From the NCBI GenBank assembly GCA_013397435.1, contig VZRG01002973.1, positions 1 through 64,000 on the forward strand: 64,000 nt of DNA. Reading direction: 5' to 3'. This document shows positions 50,690-60,700 of this stretch, piece after piece. This DNA comes from Erythrocercus mccallii (Eukaryota > Chordata > Aves > Passeriformes > Dicruridae). Position numbers and translations under genes: made by a program. Position 1 is the first letter of the stretch. Every line of letters begins with the position of its first letter. The notes under the pieces are model-generated. The model searched no databases. It had not been told where the DNA came from and worked only from the letters and a program-made list of their open reading frames with translations.

Positions 50690-51935
50690 AGCTCTATCCA
50701 CATGGGTGACTGGAAGGTGATCAACAATAGTCAGCACGGATTCACTGCAGATAAATCATTCTTGACCAACCTGATTGACTTTTATGATGACACAACTACC
50801 TGGATGGAGGAGGGGGGAGCAGTGGAACATCCACTTGAGCAAGGCTTTTGACACTGTCTCTCATAACATCCTTGTAGGAAAACTCAAGAGGTGTGGACTG
50901 GATGAGTGGACAGTGGGGTGGCTCGAGAACTGGCTGAATGGCAGAACCCAGAGGGTTGTAATAACTGGCACAGGGTCGTTGCAGGCCTGTCATGGTTGTG
51001 CTCCCTGGGGTTCAGTACCAGCTCCAGTATTGTTTAACTCATTCACCAGTGACTTGGATGAAGGGACAGATGCCTCCTCAGCAAGTTTGCTGAGGATGCA
51101 GAGCTGGGAGCGATGGCTGATAGCCCAGAGGGCTTTGCAGCCCTTCAGAAGGACCTTGGCAGGTTGGAGAGATGGGCAGAGAGGAAGCATCTGAAATTCT
51201 GCAAAGGCACATGGAGGGTCCTGCTCCTGGGGAGGAACAAAATCCCAGGCACCAGCACAGCCTGGGACTGACCTGCTGGGGAGCAGCTCTGAGGAGAAGG
51301 ACCTGGCAGTCCTGGTGGACAACAAGCTGTCCATGAGCCAGCAGTGTGTCCTGGTGGCCAAGAAGGCCAATGGGACCCTGGGGGACATTTGGAAGAGCAC
51401 TGACAGAAGGTGGAGGGAGGGGATCCTGCCCCTGTACTCAGTCCTGGTGAGGCCTCATCTGGAGTGCTGTGTCTTCAGGACAAGAGAGATATGGAGCTCC
51501 TGGAGCAGATCTAGCAGAGGCCAATGAATTTGATTAGGGGACTGGAGCATCCCTCCTACAAGGAAAAGCTGAGAGCACCTGATCAATGTCTGTCACTATC
51601 TAATGGGAGGATGTCAAGGGAATGGAGCCAGGCTCTGCTTGGTGGTGCCAAGCAATAGGACAAGAGGCAATGGGCAGAAACTGATGCACAGAAAGTTCCA
51701 CCTGAATGTAAGGAAGAACTTCTTTACTGTGGGGTTGACCAAGCACTGTAACAGGTTGACCAGAGTCAATGTGGAGTCTCCCTCACCAGAAATAATCAAG
51801 CACCATCTGGGGCACAATCCTGTGCTGTGTGCTCTGGGATGACCCTGCTGGAGCATGGAGGTTGACTGAAGCTGGACCAAATGACCCACTGCGCTATCTT
51901 CCAAGATGACTAATCTGTGATTTTGTGATTTTAGT
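50690..51935 (+). mobile_element. CR1 LINE, 3' half (RT domain to 3' tail)
   Basis: Translation in changing frames shows LINE RT motifs: QHGFTADKSFLTNLIDFY (about 50735-50790), SKAFDTVSHNILVGKLKR (about 50840-50895), ENWLNGRTQRVV, and the C-terminal EKDLAVLVDNKLSMS (about 51295-51340). The 3' end carries the repeated CTGTGATTTTGTGATT tail typical of CR1. Stops and frameshifts are frequent. It is 5' truncated, as most CR1 copies are, and lies about 500 bp before the last NDUFAF2 exon. Confidence 0.9.
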
Positions 51936-52423
51936 TATTTATTTTGTAATCTTGCACTAGCAAGACCCCAAAGGTTGGACATCTGTTTTTCCCAAAACTG
52001 TGCCCTGAGGCACAGGTACCTAACACCATAGGCATAGTCAATTACAGGAAGAGATGCAAATGATAAATAGCTCTAAGTATCAACTCCAACATGGGAAACA
52101 ATGCACAAAGTAGCCTTATTTTTAGTACTTCACATTTAATTTCTTATTTAATTTCTTAATTTCTTCTTTTTGCTTCAATAAAAGAGCAACGTGGATGCCA
52201 CAATGCAGTTTTTCTTCAACAAGAAGATTCACACATTAAGAATCTTCTAAAACAGGGTTGGATTTGCAGTTGTGGAAAACCAACTAATTTTGCCACATTT
52301 TATTTTACTTAAATACCTGAAAATTTGGGTTATAAAATTAAGAAAAGACTGTTTAAAGCGTTTTATTGCAACACTGTGTATTTGCTTCAGACTTACCTAA
52401 CTATCTTTCTACTGTGTTCTTAG
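51936..52423. other. End of NDUFAF2 intron 3
   Basis: AT-rich intron sequence ending in the pyrimidine tract and TTCTTAG acceptor of the last exon; no other feature. Confidence 0.6.
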
Positions 52424-52681
52424 GAGATCCTCAGGAATGAAAATTATAGAGAAGAAATGAAACAGAAAGTCAAGGATGTATCTGAAAAGGATAAGCTGCT
52501 TCAGGCCAAGGAGTATGAGGAAGGACTTGTTGCTGAACCAAGTCATATCCAGGTTAAAGGCCACGCATCTGCCCCTTACTATGGAAAGAAGGAGCCCTCA
52601 CAAGACCCCACAAGCACCGCAAATACCTTCCAGCCAGGTGCCTGGATGCCACCAGGCAGTGGTAGTAGTCAAAATAAATAA
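52424..52681 (+). CDS. NDUFAF2: NDUFAF2 terminal coding exon with stop codon
   Basis: A TTCTTAG acceptor opens 85 codons in phase 0, from EILRNENYREEMKQK to a TAA at 52679-52681. The first half is highly charged (Lys/Glu) and probably helical. The conserved tail has IQVKGHASAPYYGKK, followed by a PGAWMPPGS-type ending, which is diagnostic for NDUFAF2. The three exons give about 129 residues, against roughly 169 for the mammalian protein, and the missing portion fits one upstream exon. Known family role: chaperone bound to a late complex I intermediate, later exchanged for NDUFA12. The frame is intact with no stop or frameshift, so the gene looks functional. Confidence 0.95.
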   Translation, partial: EILRNENYREEMKQKVKDVSEKDKLLQAKEYEEGLVAEPSHIQVKGHASAPYYGKKEPSQDPTSTANTFQPGAWMPPGSGSSQNK

Positions 52682-53490
52682 GCAATTTAATGGACAGAAA
52701 CTGTTAATGGATAAATATTTTAACAGACGACATACACAGTTGTTATACGCAAGAGTGCAATAAAATAGTATTAAAGCAGTTTCAATTGCTTTTGCAGAAC
52801 TATTCAAATAGGCTTAATCATGACAAAGTATTGTGAAGTGTTTGGGTTTAGTGAAAAACAGGGTGTGTTACTAAGTTTGGTTTTGACAGTTGCTGTTCAT
52901 CAGTTACTCTTGAATTCATAGCTAAAAGATTATCTAAATTTTCTTGAAGTCTAAATTGATTTTTTTTCCTTGAAGACTAATTAAGTTTCAAAACTGTTCT
53001 TGATCTAAGAATTGTAGTCAGTACACTTACATTTTCCCAAACCTTGGCCAAGATGTCTCTTCAGAATAAATCCCTTGCCAGTGCCAGCATGCTTTCCGCT
53101 GGCAAGCAGATGGAAAAGTTGATTTCTTGAACAGGAATCACTATGACTCTACACTGATTATGCACTATACTCAACATAGGGACATGCTTGTAACTTTAAA
53201 CAGCCAGCATATTTGAATGTTTGATTTGCAGTTTGCACAGAGTAAAATCAGTTAAACTACATATAACTGCTATAACAGAAGCTAGAAGTACTTGATGAAG
53301 CTGCTGGAAAATAACACTAGGTCTGGGACAAAGACTGTCATGAAAATTTAAAAACATAAATTAGTTTTTATACCTGGTATATCTGTGGACTTCCCTAGAT
53401 GATTGGGTAATTTTGGCCATCGTTTAGATACATAAAATGTGCATATTGTTTGCTTAGAGATGATGTTAGAGAACTTCAAATAAAAATAAA
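52682..53490 (+). other. NDUFAF2: NDUFAF2 3' UTR with candidate poly(A) signals
   Basis: This non-coding sequence follows the NDUFAF2 stop. The nearest canonical AATAAA is at 52759-52764, only about 80 nt past the stop. Two more overlap in an AAATAAAAATAAA run at 53479-53490. Either could define the 3' end, and no transcript evidence is available here. Confidence 0.6.
52759..52764 (+). promoter_or_regulatory. Candidate proximal poly(A) signal of NDUFAF2
   Basis: An exact AATAAA, the first after the stop codon. Its position fits a short 3' UTR; use is inferred. Confidence 0.5.
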
Positions 53491-53522
53491 GACCACACAA
53501 ATTTTTTTCAAAATGTATCAAA

Positions 53523-55057
53523 TTTATTTATGGAGTGTATCCCTCATCATTTCTCCTCCCTGTGTTTCAAGTTATGTAGGTATCAAAGGTCGAACACATA
53601 CATATTTGACAACACTTCATACAAAACATGGAGACTTAATCTCACATATTTATAAAATACCCAGATGTTATATCCTAATAATGCTTGCTTTCACCAACAA
53701 AATTGAAAGGGGATCAACTTCACATTTACTTAAAAGTAATTTCAGTTAGACTCCCCACTTCTGATCCCCCTTGGTGTCAGCCAGCTCTATAGGTATCTTC
53801 ATTTGAACAATGGTATTATTTTAAGGTTTTATTTTTAAACCTGATCAAAGAGTAGCTGCTAGAATGCACAACTCTGTGCTGCTGTTTAGAAATATGCAAA
53901 ATGTGAAAATCTTAATGACTACTGCAAGCTCTTTTGAACTAGACTACATAGAGGCCACCACAGACAATTATTAAAAAAAATCAGGCTTTGAAAAATTAAT
54001 CAGTTCTGCTAAAAGAGATTAATTGGAAATAAGGTTAAATAATTTTGATCCATTTACGACACAAACCTGACTTTTTTGACTGTGCCAGCATCTTGCAACC
54101 TGTAAGGCAGCAGAGTTTCAAGGGCCATGAGAACAAAAGTCCTCCCTAAACTCAAGTCTAGATGAAAGGTAGCCAGCAGGTTAGCAAGCAGAGCTAGTCA
54201 CCAGTTTGTGCATCATCTTTGCACAGCTGTCTATCTGCTATAGGTCTCTGGGACTCAGAACACCAGGCCACCTGGGTCTTTGGTCTCACCCCATTTATGG
54301 CTATTCTTTGAGGCATAAAGAGTTCATGAAGGCAAAAACAAATTGGTTACAGATGGAGCATTCAGGTGATTGTTAGGGAAGACCAAACAACAGTACTGTA
54401 TTTTACAGAACATGGGTGCCATAAAAAAAATTAAGCTAATAAGAAGAAATCAGTTTCCTAGAACTTGGGCTGAAGTTAAAGGCTGTTGGTGGCTTGTAGT
54501 TCAGGAAACAGGAAAAGCTAAGGTAGGTTACTTCTGCAGACAAGCACCACCATCAAAGACACTGCAGCAGCCAGTATGGGCACACACAGCCATATGCAGT
54601 GACCTTAAAAGTCATGTCTGCTGTCTAATGCTACAGCTAGCTTGTCTACAGCCCTGCTCAGGGTATGCCAAAACTTGCATTTCTGTAACCGAGTTTATTA
54701 TTCACATTTTCCCTTAAACTTGACAATTTTAAGACACTTGTTAAGTCATAGCTCAGCTAAGAGGAAAAAAAAAATCTACCTCCAGAGCCACCCAAGAGGT
54801 TATTTTTTTAATTTAACATGCAAATTTAGAAAAGCAACCTGTGCTAGGATACAAGTAGTAAATTTAATTATTCTAACAACTGTCACTTGGGCAAATTTTA
54901 ACACAGATCAGCAGGAAAAAAAATACACTGAAAGTATTAAATTTCATACTTCAAGAAACAACAGGATCAAGTATCAAAGGACAGTTACAACACAAAATGT
55001 ACAAGTATTTCATTTTAAAAGTGGATTCTTTGCACAAAGAAGGCCATTTTTGCCCAT
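53523..55057 (-). other. SMIM15: Probable SMIM15 3' UTR
   Basis: Sequence downstream of the SMIM15 stop on the - strand, with no credible ORF. Candidate AATAAA signals on the - strand lie at 54694-54699 and 53523-53528. The mammalian gene has a long 3' UTR, which would fit the distal site, but the true end is unknown. Confidence 0.45.
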
Positions 55058-55282
55058 TTAATCCTTCTTTGTTCGTTTGGCTTTTGCGATGTTCTCCTGG
55101 CGTTTCTGTTTCTTCTTTTGCTCTCGTTCCCGGGCCTCAATCATTTTTGCAAGCTTCCATGACAGTGCTGCACTAATTACAAACAGCGGCGTGAGAGCCA
55201 AGATCACCGTGGTGAGAAAGCCGTAGGGGTCCTTGGCAGCCCACTCCACAATATACTCAGCCCAAGCCTTAATATCGAACAT
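55058..55282 (-). CDS. SMIM15: SMIM15, small integral membrane protein 15 (complete)
   Basis: The 74-codon ORF starts MFDIKAWAEYIVEWAAKDPY and ends AKAKRTKKD, the length and sequence of vertebrate SMIM15. Residues about 20-41 (GFLTTVILALTPLFVISAAL and following) form one hydrophobic transmembrane segment. Residues about 45-74 are a Lys/Arg/Glu/Gln-rich, probably helical, cytosolic tail. The molecular role is not established. The whole CDS lies in one exon: a pyrimidine-rich CCCAATAG acceptor (AG at 55296-55297) sits 13 nt upstream of the ATG, so the 5' UTR is split and exon 1 lies in the CpG island. The gene is tail-to-tail with NDUFAF2, as in human 5q12.1, where ZSWIM6 follows on the far side. 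The reading frame is intact. Confidence 0.96.
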   Translation of the reverse strand: MFDIKAWAEYIVEWAAKDPYGFLTTVILALTPLFVISAALSWKLAKMIEAREREQKKKQKRQENIAKAKRTKKD

Positions 55283-55295
55283 CTTTTTTGTTTTC

Positions 55296-55997
55296 CTATT
55301 GGGAAAATCCTGTGGAATATTTAAAAAAACATAAATTCTGAGTACTCAGCAGAATAAAAGCACACATACACAAGAACAAAACACGGCAAGTTCCACCTTC
55401 AGGTGGGGAAGAATTTTGCATTGAGGGTGGTTGAGCACTGGAACAGGCTGGCCAGGGAAGTCATGGAGTCTCCCTCTGGAGATAGGCAAAGCTCTCATTG
55501 ACAGGTTCCTGTGTCACCTGCTGTAGGTGACCCTGCCTTGGCAGCGGGGTTGGACTGGATCATCCCCAGGGGCCCCTTCCAACCCTAACGATTCTGTGAC
55601 ACCAAGTACCATTTTAATAGAGGTTGTCAGTGTTCACTATCAAAGGGCAAGAGCATTTTAGAAGTTAAAAGCAGTGCATAGTATGTGAAAGCGTAATAAA
55701 AGCACTGATCGTACATTAAAGTTCGTGCTTATAGAATAATTAGGCATTTAATCCAACAGAGCTGCAAATGCTACCAACAATATACTGCTAAATGGAAAAC
55801 GAGGTTTGTGGTTCTCTGGAAGCGAAGGAAAGCCAGCCCGGCTGGTTTCTCTCTCTGCAGGTTCCACCAGGGAGCCCCGGCAGCGCTCTGGGTGCTGAGC
55901 CGGCGCCAGCCGGGCAGCCAAAACCACCGGAGCCGCCCGGATGGCTCGGCCGCCTCCCCCCGAGCCTCCCGGCCCCGCCGCGGCCGGCACTGCCTCA
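55296..55997 (-). other. SMIM15: Predicted SMIM15 5' UTR intron
   Basis: The intron is bounded on the - strand by a CAG|GTGAGG donor (G of GT at 55998, exon ending at 55999) and the AG acceptor at 55296-55297. It contains a truncated CR1 3' end. The donor is the best match I see in the CpG island, but others are possible in such GC-rich sequence. Confidence 0.55.
55396..55604 (+). mobile_element. Truncated CR1 3' end
   Basis: About 200 bp from the CR1 3' region: GAGCACTGGAACAGGCTGGC, then GGTTGGACTGGATCAT and a CCTTCCAACCCTAACGATTC end with one CTGTGAC unit. It lies in the predicted SMIM15 5' UTR intron. Confidence 0.9.
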
Positions 55998-56560
55998 CCT
56001 GCGGCCCGGGCACCCTCCGGGCCTGCCGAGCGGCGGAAGGGCGAGCCGAGCTCCCTGCGGAGAGAACAGACGGGCCGTGAGGGGACGACGATGTCCCCCC
56101 GCCGCCGGCGCCCGCCGCTGCCCCGCGGTACCGCGGCCCTACAGGGCTCCAGGATTCCAGCGGAAACAGGAAGGAGGCGCCTGCCCCGCCCCGCCGGCCG
56201 GGTGGGAGCGGGGAGCGGGGGGCAGACAGCAGAGCCCGCCCGCAGCGGGGCTGGAGCGGCCGCGCCCCGGAGCGCCGCCTCTGCCCGAGCCCCGCCCGGA
56301 GCCCCGGGGCGGGAACCACGCGGCGGGGAAGGGGAGGATTCGTCAGTCCATTGAGAAGAAAACCTGTAAGCCGGAAGAAAGAGTTTCCGAGGTACCCGGA
56401 TGGGTACCCGAGTGGGTTGCCTCTGGAAGCTGGAATGCCGCTCGCGCCGAGCTGGGAGCCCCGTGGTGTCTCCGTGCGCTCGCCCGTGCTGGGGCCGTGC
56501 GAGGGACGGTCGGGAGCAGAGCGAGGGCTCCTGCCAGTGCCTCGGCGAGATGCATGTCCT
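55850..56560. promoter_or_regulatory. CpG-island promoter of SMIM15
   Basis: This is by far the most GC- and CpG-rich host-like stretch in the window, densest at 55900-56330 (runs such as CCGCCGCGGCCGG). It lies immediately upstream of SMIM15 and contains the predicted exon 1 donor at 55998-55999. CpG-island promoters are typical of housekeeping genes and are often bidirectional. The exact start site cannot be read. Several long open frames on both strands here reflect GC content, not coding. Confidence 0.85.
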
Positions 56561-56705
56561 GTATGTGCTGATCCTTTTGGGACTGCTGACCCGTCCGTGG
56601 CTCTGCTCGGGGCCGCATGGGCAGGAGCCGCTGGCTGGACTCAGCAAAAATACTCTGCTGATCCCTGTTTATTCTGAGCCTTTAATACTAAAAAATAAAA
56701 AATAA
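56550..56705 (+). CDS. Speculative 51-codon small ORF divergent from SMIM15
   Basis: Starting at the ATG at 56550 the frame encodes MHVLYVLILLGLLTRPWLCS and then a polar stretch ending LKNKK. The first 20 residues look like a secretory signal peptide or membrane anchor. It lies at the edge of the SMIM15 CpG island on the opposite strand, where a divergent transcript is plausible, and A-rich AATAAA motifs overlap its end. I recognise no family. A hydrophobic N-terminus in a 51-codon frame can arise by chance, so this is only a candidate. Confidence 0.15.
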   Translation: MHVLYVLILLGLLTRPWLCSGPHGQEPLAGLSKNTLLIPVYSEPLILKNKK

Positions 56706-56994
56706 AAAACCCCACAACAAACCATGTTTTGCCTTTGTATGTTGCACCAAGCCTTCTCCGTTTGTACAGGCACGCAGATGCCTGTGAATGTTTATATTAT
56801 TTCAAGGGCAGAAAACAGGCAAATAAAAATATTTTTCCCTAAAGGGTTATTGACGGGATACCTGACTAATACTCTAGATTGCTTTAGTTTCTGTATATCG
56901 CATGCAAATTTTTGCTATGTGGAAAATTGCATTATTTGTATGTTTTTATTAAAAACCTGTCAGTAGTGTTCAACCCCTAGTAATATCTTTTGAG
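56706..56994. other. Sequence upstream of SMIM15, nothing recognised
   Basis: AT-rich non-coding sequence between the CpG island and the G-rich minisatellite. Confidence 0.5.
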
Positions 56995-57125
56995 GGTAGA
57001 ATGGGATGGGAATGAGACGGGATGGGACGAGACAGATGGGATGGGGTGGGACGGGGCGGGGCGGGACAAGCCAGGATCGATAGGATAGGATGGATAGGCG
57101 CTAGGCTAGGCTAGGCTAGGCTGGG
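56995..57125. repeat. G-rich minisatellite plus (CTAGG)n
   Basis: Degenerate GGGAT/GGGAC/GGGGC units with many G3-G4 runs fill 57003-57066. GATAGGATAG-type repeats follow, then four to five CTAGG units (57101-57121). Confidence 0.9.
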
Positions 57126-57720
57126 CTTTTGAAAGGTACCTACATTTATTATCTGATACAACTGCCTGGCCGCTCCAGGGCTGACCAAAAGCCACAGCTG
57201 TCGTAGAGAATTGCACCCTGAGGACATGGCTGGTGGCTGGCCATCACTGCGCCCCTGAGCCCCTGAGCTCTGCCCTTCAGCCAGGCCTTCTCCCAGCACA
57301 CTGTGAACCCTCTGTTGGAAAACGTGTTCAGAAGGATGCTATCAGAAGCCTTAATCCAAGTGTAATCCATTAAGAATCCTTAATCCTTCCTAAATCCAGG
57401 AAAACTACATCCTTCCCTTCACCCACTAGGCAGGTGACCTTGTTATAGAAAGATATCAAATCAATCAAACTAGACTTTTCTTTTGTGAAACTTTGTTGAT
57501 TCTGCCTGATGATTGCATTATTCTTTAAGTGCCTTTCAACTGCAGCTAGTGTTATCTTCACCATAATTTTTCCAGGTACTGAGATTGTACCAAAAGGTCT
57601 TCCTGGATCTTCCCTCATGCCCTTTTTGTAAACTGGAATAATGTTGGCTAGCTTCCAGTCCAGGACCCCCAAAGATCTTTGGGAGGTATCTGTACATGTA
57701 TCTCGGTACCTGTGTTACTC
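57126..57720 (-). mobile_element. CR1 LINE fragment, RT region
   Basis: On the - strand, DWKLANIIPVYKKGMREDPG is followed by SVPGKIMVKITLAAVERHLK and then LIDLISFYNKV (57370-57660), the N-terminal half of a CR1 reverse transcriptase. A further degraded piece with RAQGLRGAV and PQGAIL lies at 57150-57300. The segment is truncated at both ends. Confidence 0.88.
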
Positions 57721-60700
57721 AGCCGTTTATGTGAGCATTAAAACTCTTAGAGAAGTTATGGGTCTCCATTTGGTATGTAGTTTGTAAATCATGGCAAAAT
57801 ATAACAATATCGATTTATTGGATCTTAGATACTGTTTCTGAGATGTTGTGTCTAATGGTATCATGATAAGAAGTTTTTGAGTGCTGTGTAGCGAAGTTAG
57901 AAGTAGGTGGGCTATTACATAAGTATAACCTATTTCTGGTAAAATTGCATATTCAGCTAGAGGGGACACAGTTACATTTCTGATGCCTGAATGTCAGATT
58001 TATCTGACAGATACAGATGCATCTTCCAAAATAAGCACTGACTTAGTCAGCAGCTATATACAAGCTTTTTAATATAACCACTGCAAAATTAATTTCAGGT
58101 TCCAGTCTTTCACATAATAGAAAATGTCTCATCTGTCTGTCTTTCAATGTTTTCTCTGCCTTATTGTTTTAAAGAGGAAAAGAACCTATTCATTGTGGCA
58201 GGGAAGAAAAAAAACCCAGGGATTTTAAATTCACTTTTCCTAGAAAACAGATCTTATATAATTACTTCTCCTGCTGTCCTTCTCCCCCTAACAGCTTGTG
58301 AAGCTACTCACTGGTTATATTGGCAAAGTAGTAGAAGTCTTGTACATAATAATTTTACTCCTTTTAAGATCTGTGAAAACACATGGCTAGGTAGAGAAGA
58401 CAGGCCCAGACTACAGCTTTGACTGAAAGCTGCAGTGCAGCTTCGCTTGGAATGAGGAGGTGTTATGGGAATGCTTCCAGATGGGGAGGCTTCATTTGTG
58501 GCTTGCACTTTACCAAATTCAGAATAATTCAACCACGAGATCAGGATACTTATTTTGGTTTTCTGAATTTATCAGCTGTTGTACTTTAGGTAGTCAGAGA
58601 GAACAGAAATTTCACTATTAACTACAACTTACACAAAACATCATAACCCTTAGTACACCATCAGAATACTTTAAAAGACCACATTAAGCATGTGTTTATG
58701 TTAAGCATAGTTTTGTCACTGAATTGCTACTTTGCCAATCTGCACTTTCTTTTACATCTGATCTGGAATCCCTTTAAATGACCCTGTTCTGTTATTTATA
58801 GTCATGTATGTGCCTGTGTGTATTTTAAGACAGTCATTAATTTTATATCTGTCAGAAAAGGATCCACTGATCAAAGATCACAACGAGGGGGTGGGCATGG
58901 AAATGGAAACAGCACTTCAAAAATCCTGAAGTAATAAAATAACATACTATGCTGGGAATGCAATGCAGGCATGGAAAATGGGAGAGTTACTTGCATGAAA
59001 GCAAAGCCTTTCTCACACAACAGTGACTAAAGGGTCTGTGAAGTGTTTGGTTGTGTGTGGTGAAGACAAGCTTTGAGTCAATGTATTCATTTCACTCAGA
59101 TGTGTTGACATGTATCAGTAGTCCAGAATCTCTCTGTATAGGGAAGCTGCTAAATATTTCCCTCAGTGTAATCTCTAGCTACCCTTCTCTCATTTGTACA
59201 GTCTGAGGATATATTAGTTCCCTGAAGATATTTTTTTTCTACCTACAACATGAATTCTCCAGTAATCCTTTTGTATACTTATTAATGTCCTGGGCATGGC
59301 ATAGTCCACTTGCTGAATATCTCTGTTTCTAGAAGAGCTAGGTGGAATTCTTATGCCATTGCACAATGGTGGGGGGTTTTAGGAGTTTTAAAGATGTGGT
59401 TGAACAGTAAAAAGATTTTATTTTTTTGTCCAGCCTGTTGAATAGCTAAGCTGTGAAAAATTTATTGGCAGTTTTTTGACCTTGTATGATACATTCACAG
59501 TGTGCGCCAGCCAATAAGCATTCTGGTTTTTACAATTGTACTTAAGCCAACAAAACTCCTCTGCAGCACTAGAGATTAAGGATTCTTTTCCTGCTACAGA
59601 TCTTTAAGAACTTTGGTGTTTCATGTTGAAGTGGATTTGCAGTCTACCTTTATTCTGTAAATTGCATGATCAACCCCAAATATTTGTAGTTTGTCTATCA
59701 TTCTCAACAGGTCTGCGTATCCAGGACGAAAGTGGTGAAAATCATGATTAATGCTGCTGCTGTACTGAATTCACTTTAGCAACACTTATAAATTGTTCTA
59801 CTCCTATATATATTCAAGGAGAGGACATGCTGGGACAGTGCATGACCCAAAGGTTAACATGCTGCACGCTTTTGTATCTTAAGAAGGTAATAGAACATAG
59901 AAGTACACTTGTTTAGTATTCGATTAAAGAATAATCAAATATATCTATGCATTAGGTGGACTCATTTATGTAATAGCAATTTTTTTCTACTGTTTGATGA
60001 ATAATATAACTGAAGAACTAAAGTGTATCATGCCTTTACTCTAGCCTTCATTTGTTCCTATTGTAGGTCTTTCTACAGTTCAAAAAGAAAAAAAAAATTA
60101 TCCAAGATAGAAAAAGAAACTATTCAAATGGTAGGGATCTTTTCATCTCCTGGATCATTACTGCATTCTGTTATGGTCATGACTGATGTAGGTATTAACT
60201 GACTTCTAGAATTGTGGATTATATTAAGGGGAAGGAGAGAAGAAAATCATTATCAATACAGCTTTATAAATCCTTGGACCTTTTCCCAGAGGTAGTTTAG
60301 TGTAGCAGGTCAGATAAGAAATGGGAATCACAGGATAATATGCCAGCTGTGACATTAGGCCTGGGCTGATTTGGAAAATTTTAGCTGTCTCCACAAGAGC
60401 CTCATCTCCATTTCAACGAAGTTGAAAAGCACTGGAGAAAGACTGGTGCCTCTGAACAGTGATTCAGGCCCTCCACAATGCAAGTCATTCTCTGAAGCTG
60501 CCTGCTTATGCTCACAGATCATGGATGGGCCTAAGGACAGAGGATTAAACACCTCAGTGAAATACCAAGATGAAGTTCAAGGAACACAAACCAAACAGGA
60601 TGTCTTCCAGTGAATCAACTCCACATATAGTAGGTGCTAATATTTATTCACCTTCTTAAAATACTTTGAGGTTCTTGAATAAAATAAAGCAACGTTAGCA

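Noticed and set aside
23074..52681. NDUFA12 as the identity of the three exons
   Set aside because: The C-terminal exon has the KGHASAPYYGKK pattern of NDUFAF2, not NDUFA12, and the SMIM15 neighbour fits the NDUFAF2 locus.
55748..56647. 299-codon open frame on the - strand and 259-codon frame on the + strand over the CpG island
   Set aside because: Both are Pro/Arg/Ala/Gly-rich, overlap each other on opposite strands and lie in very GC-rich promoter DNA where stop codons are rare. They have no family features.
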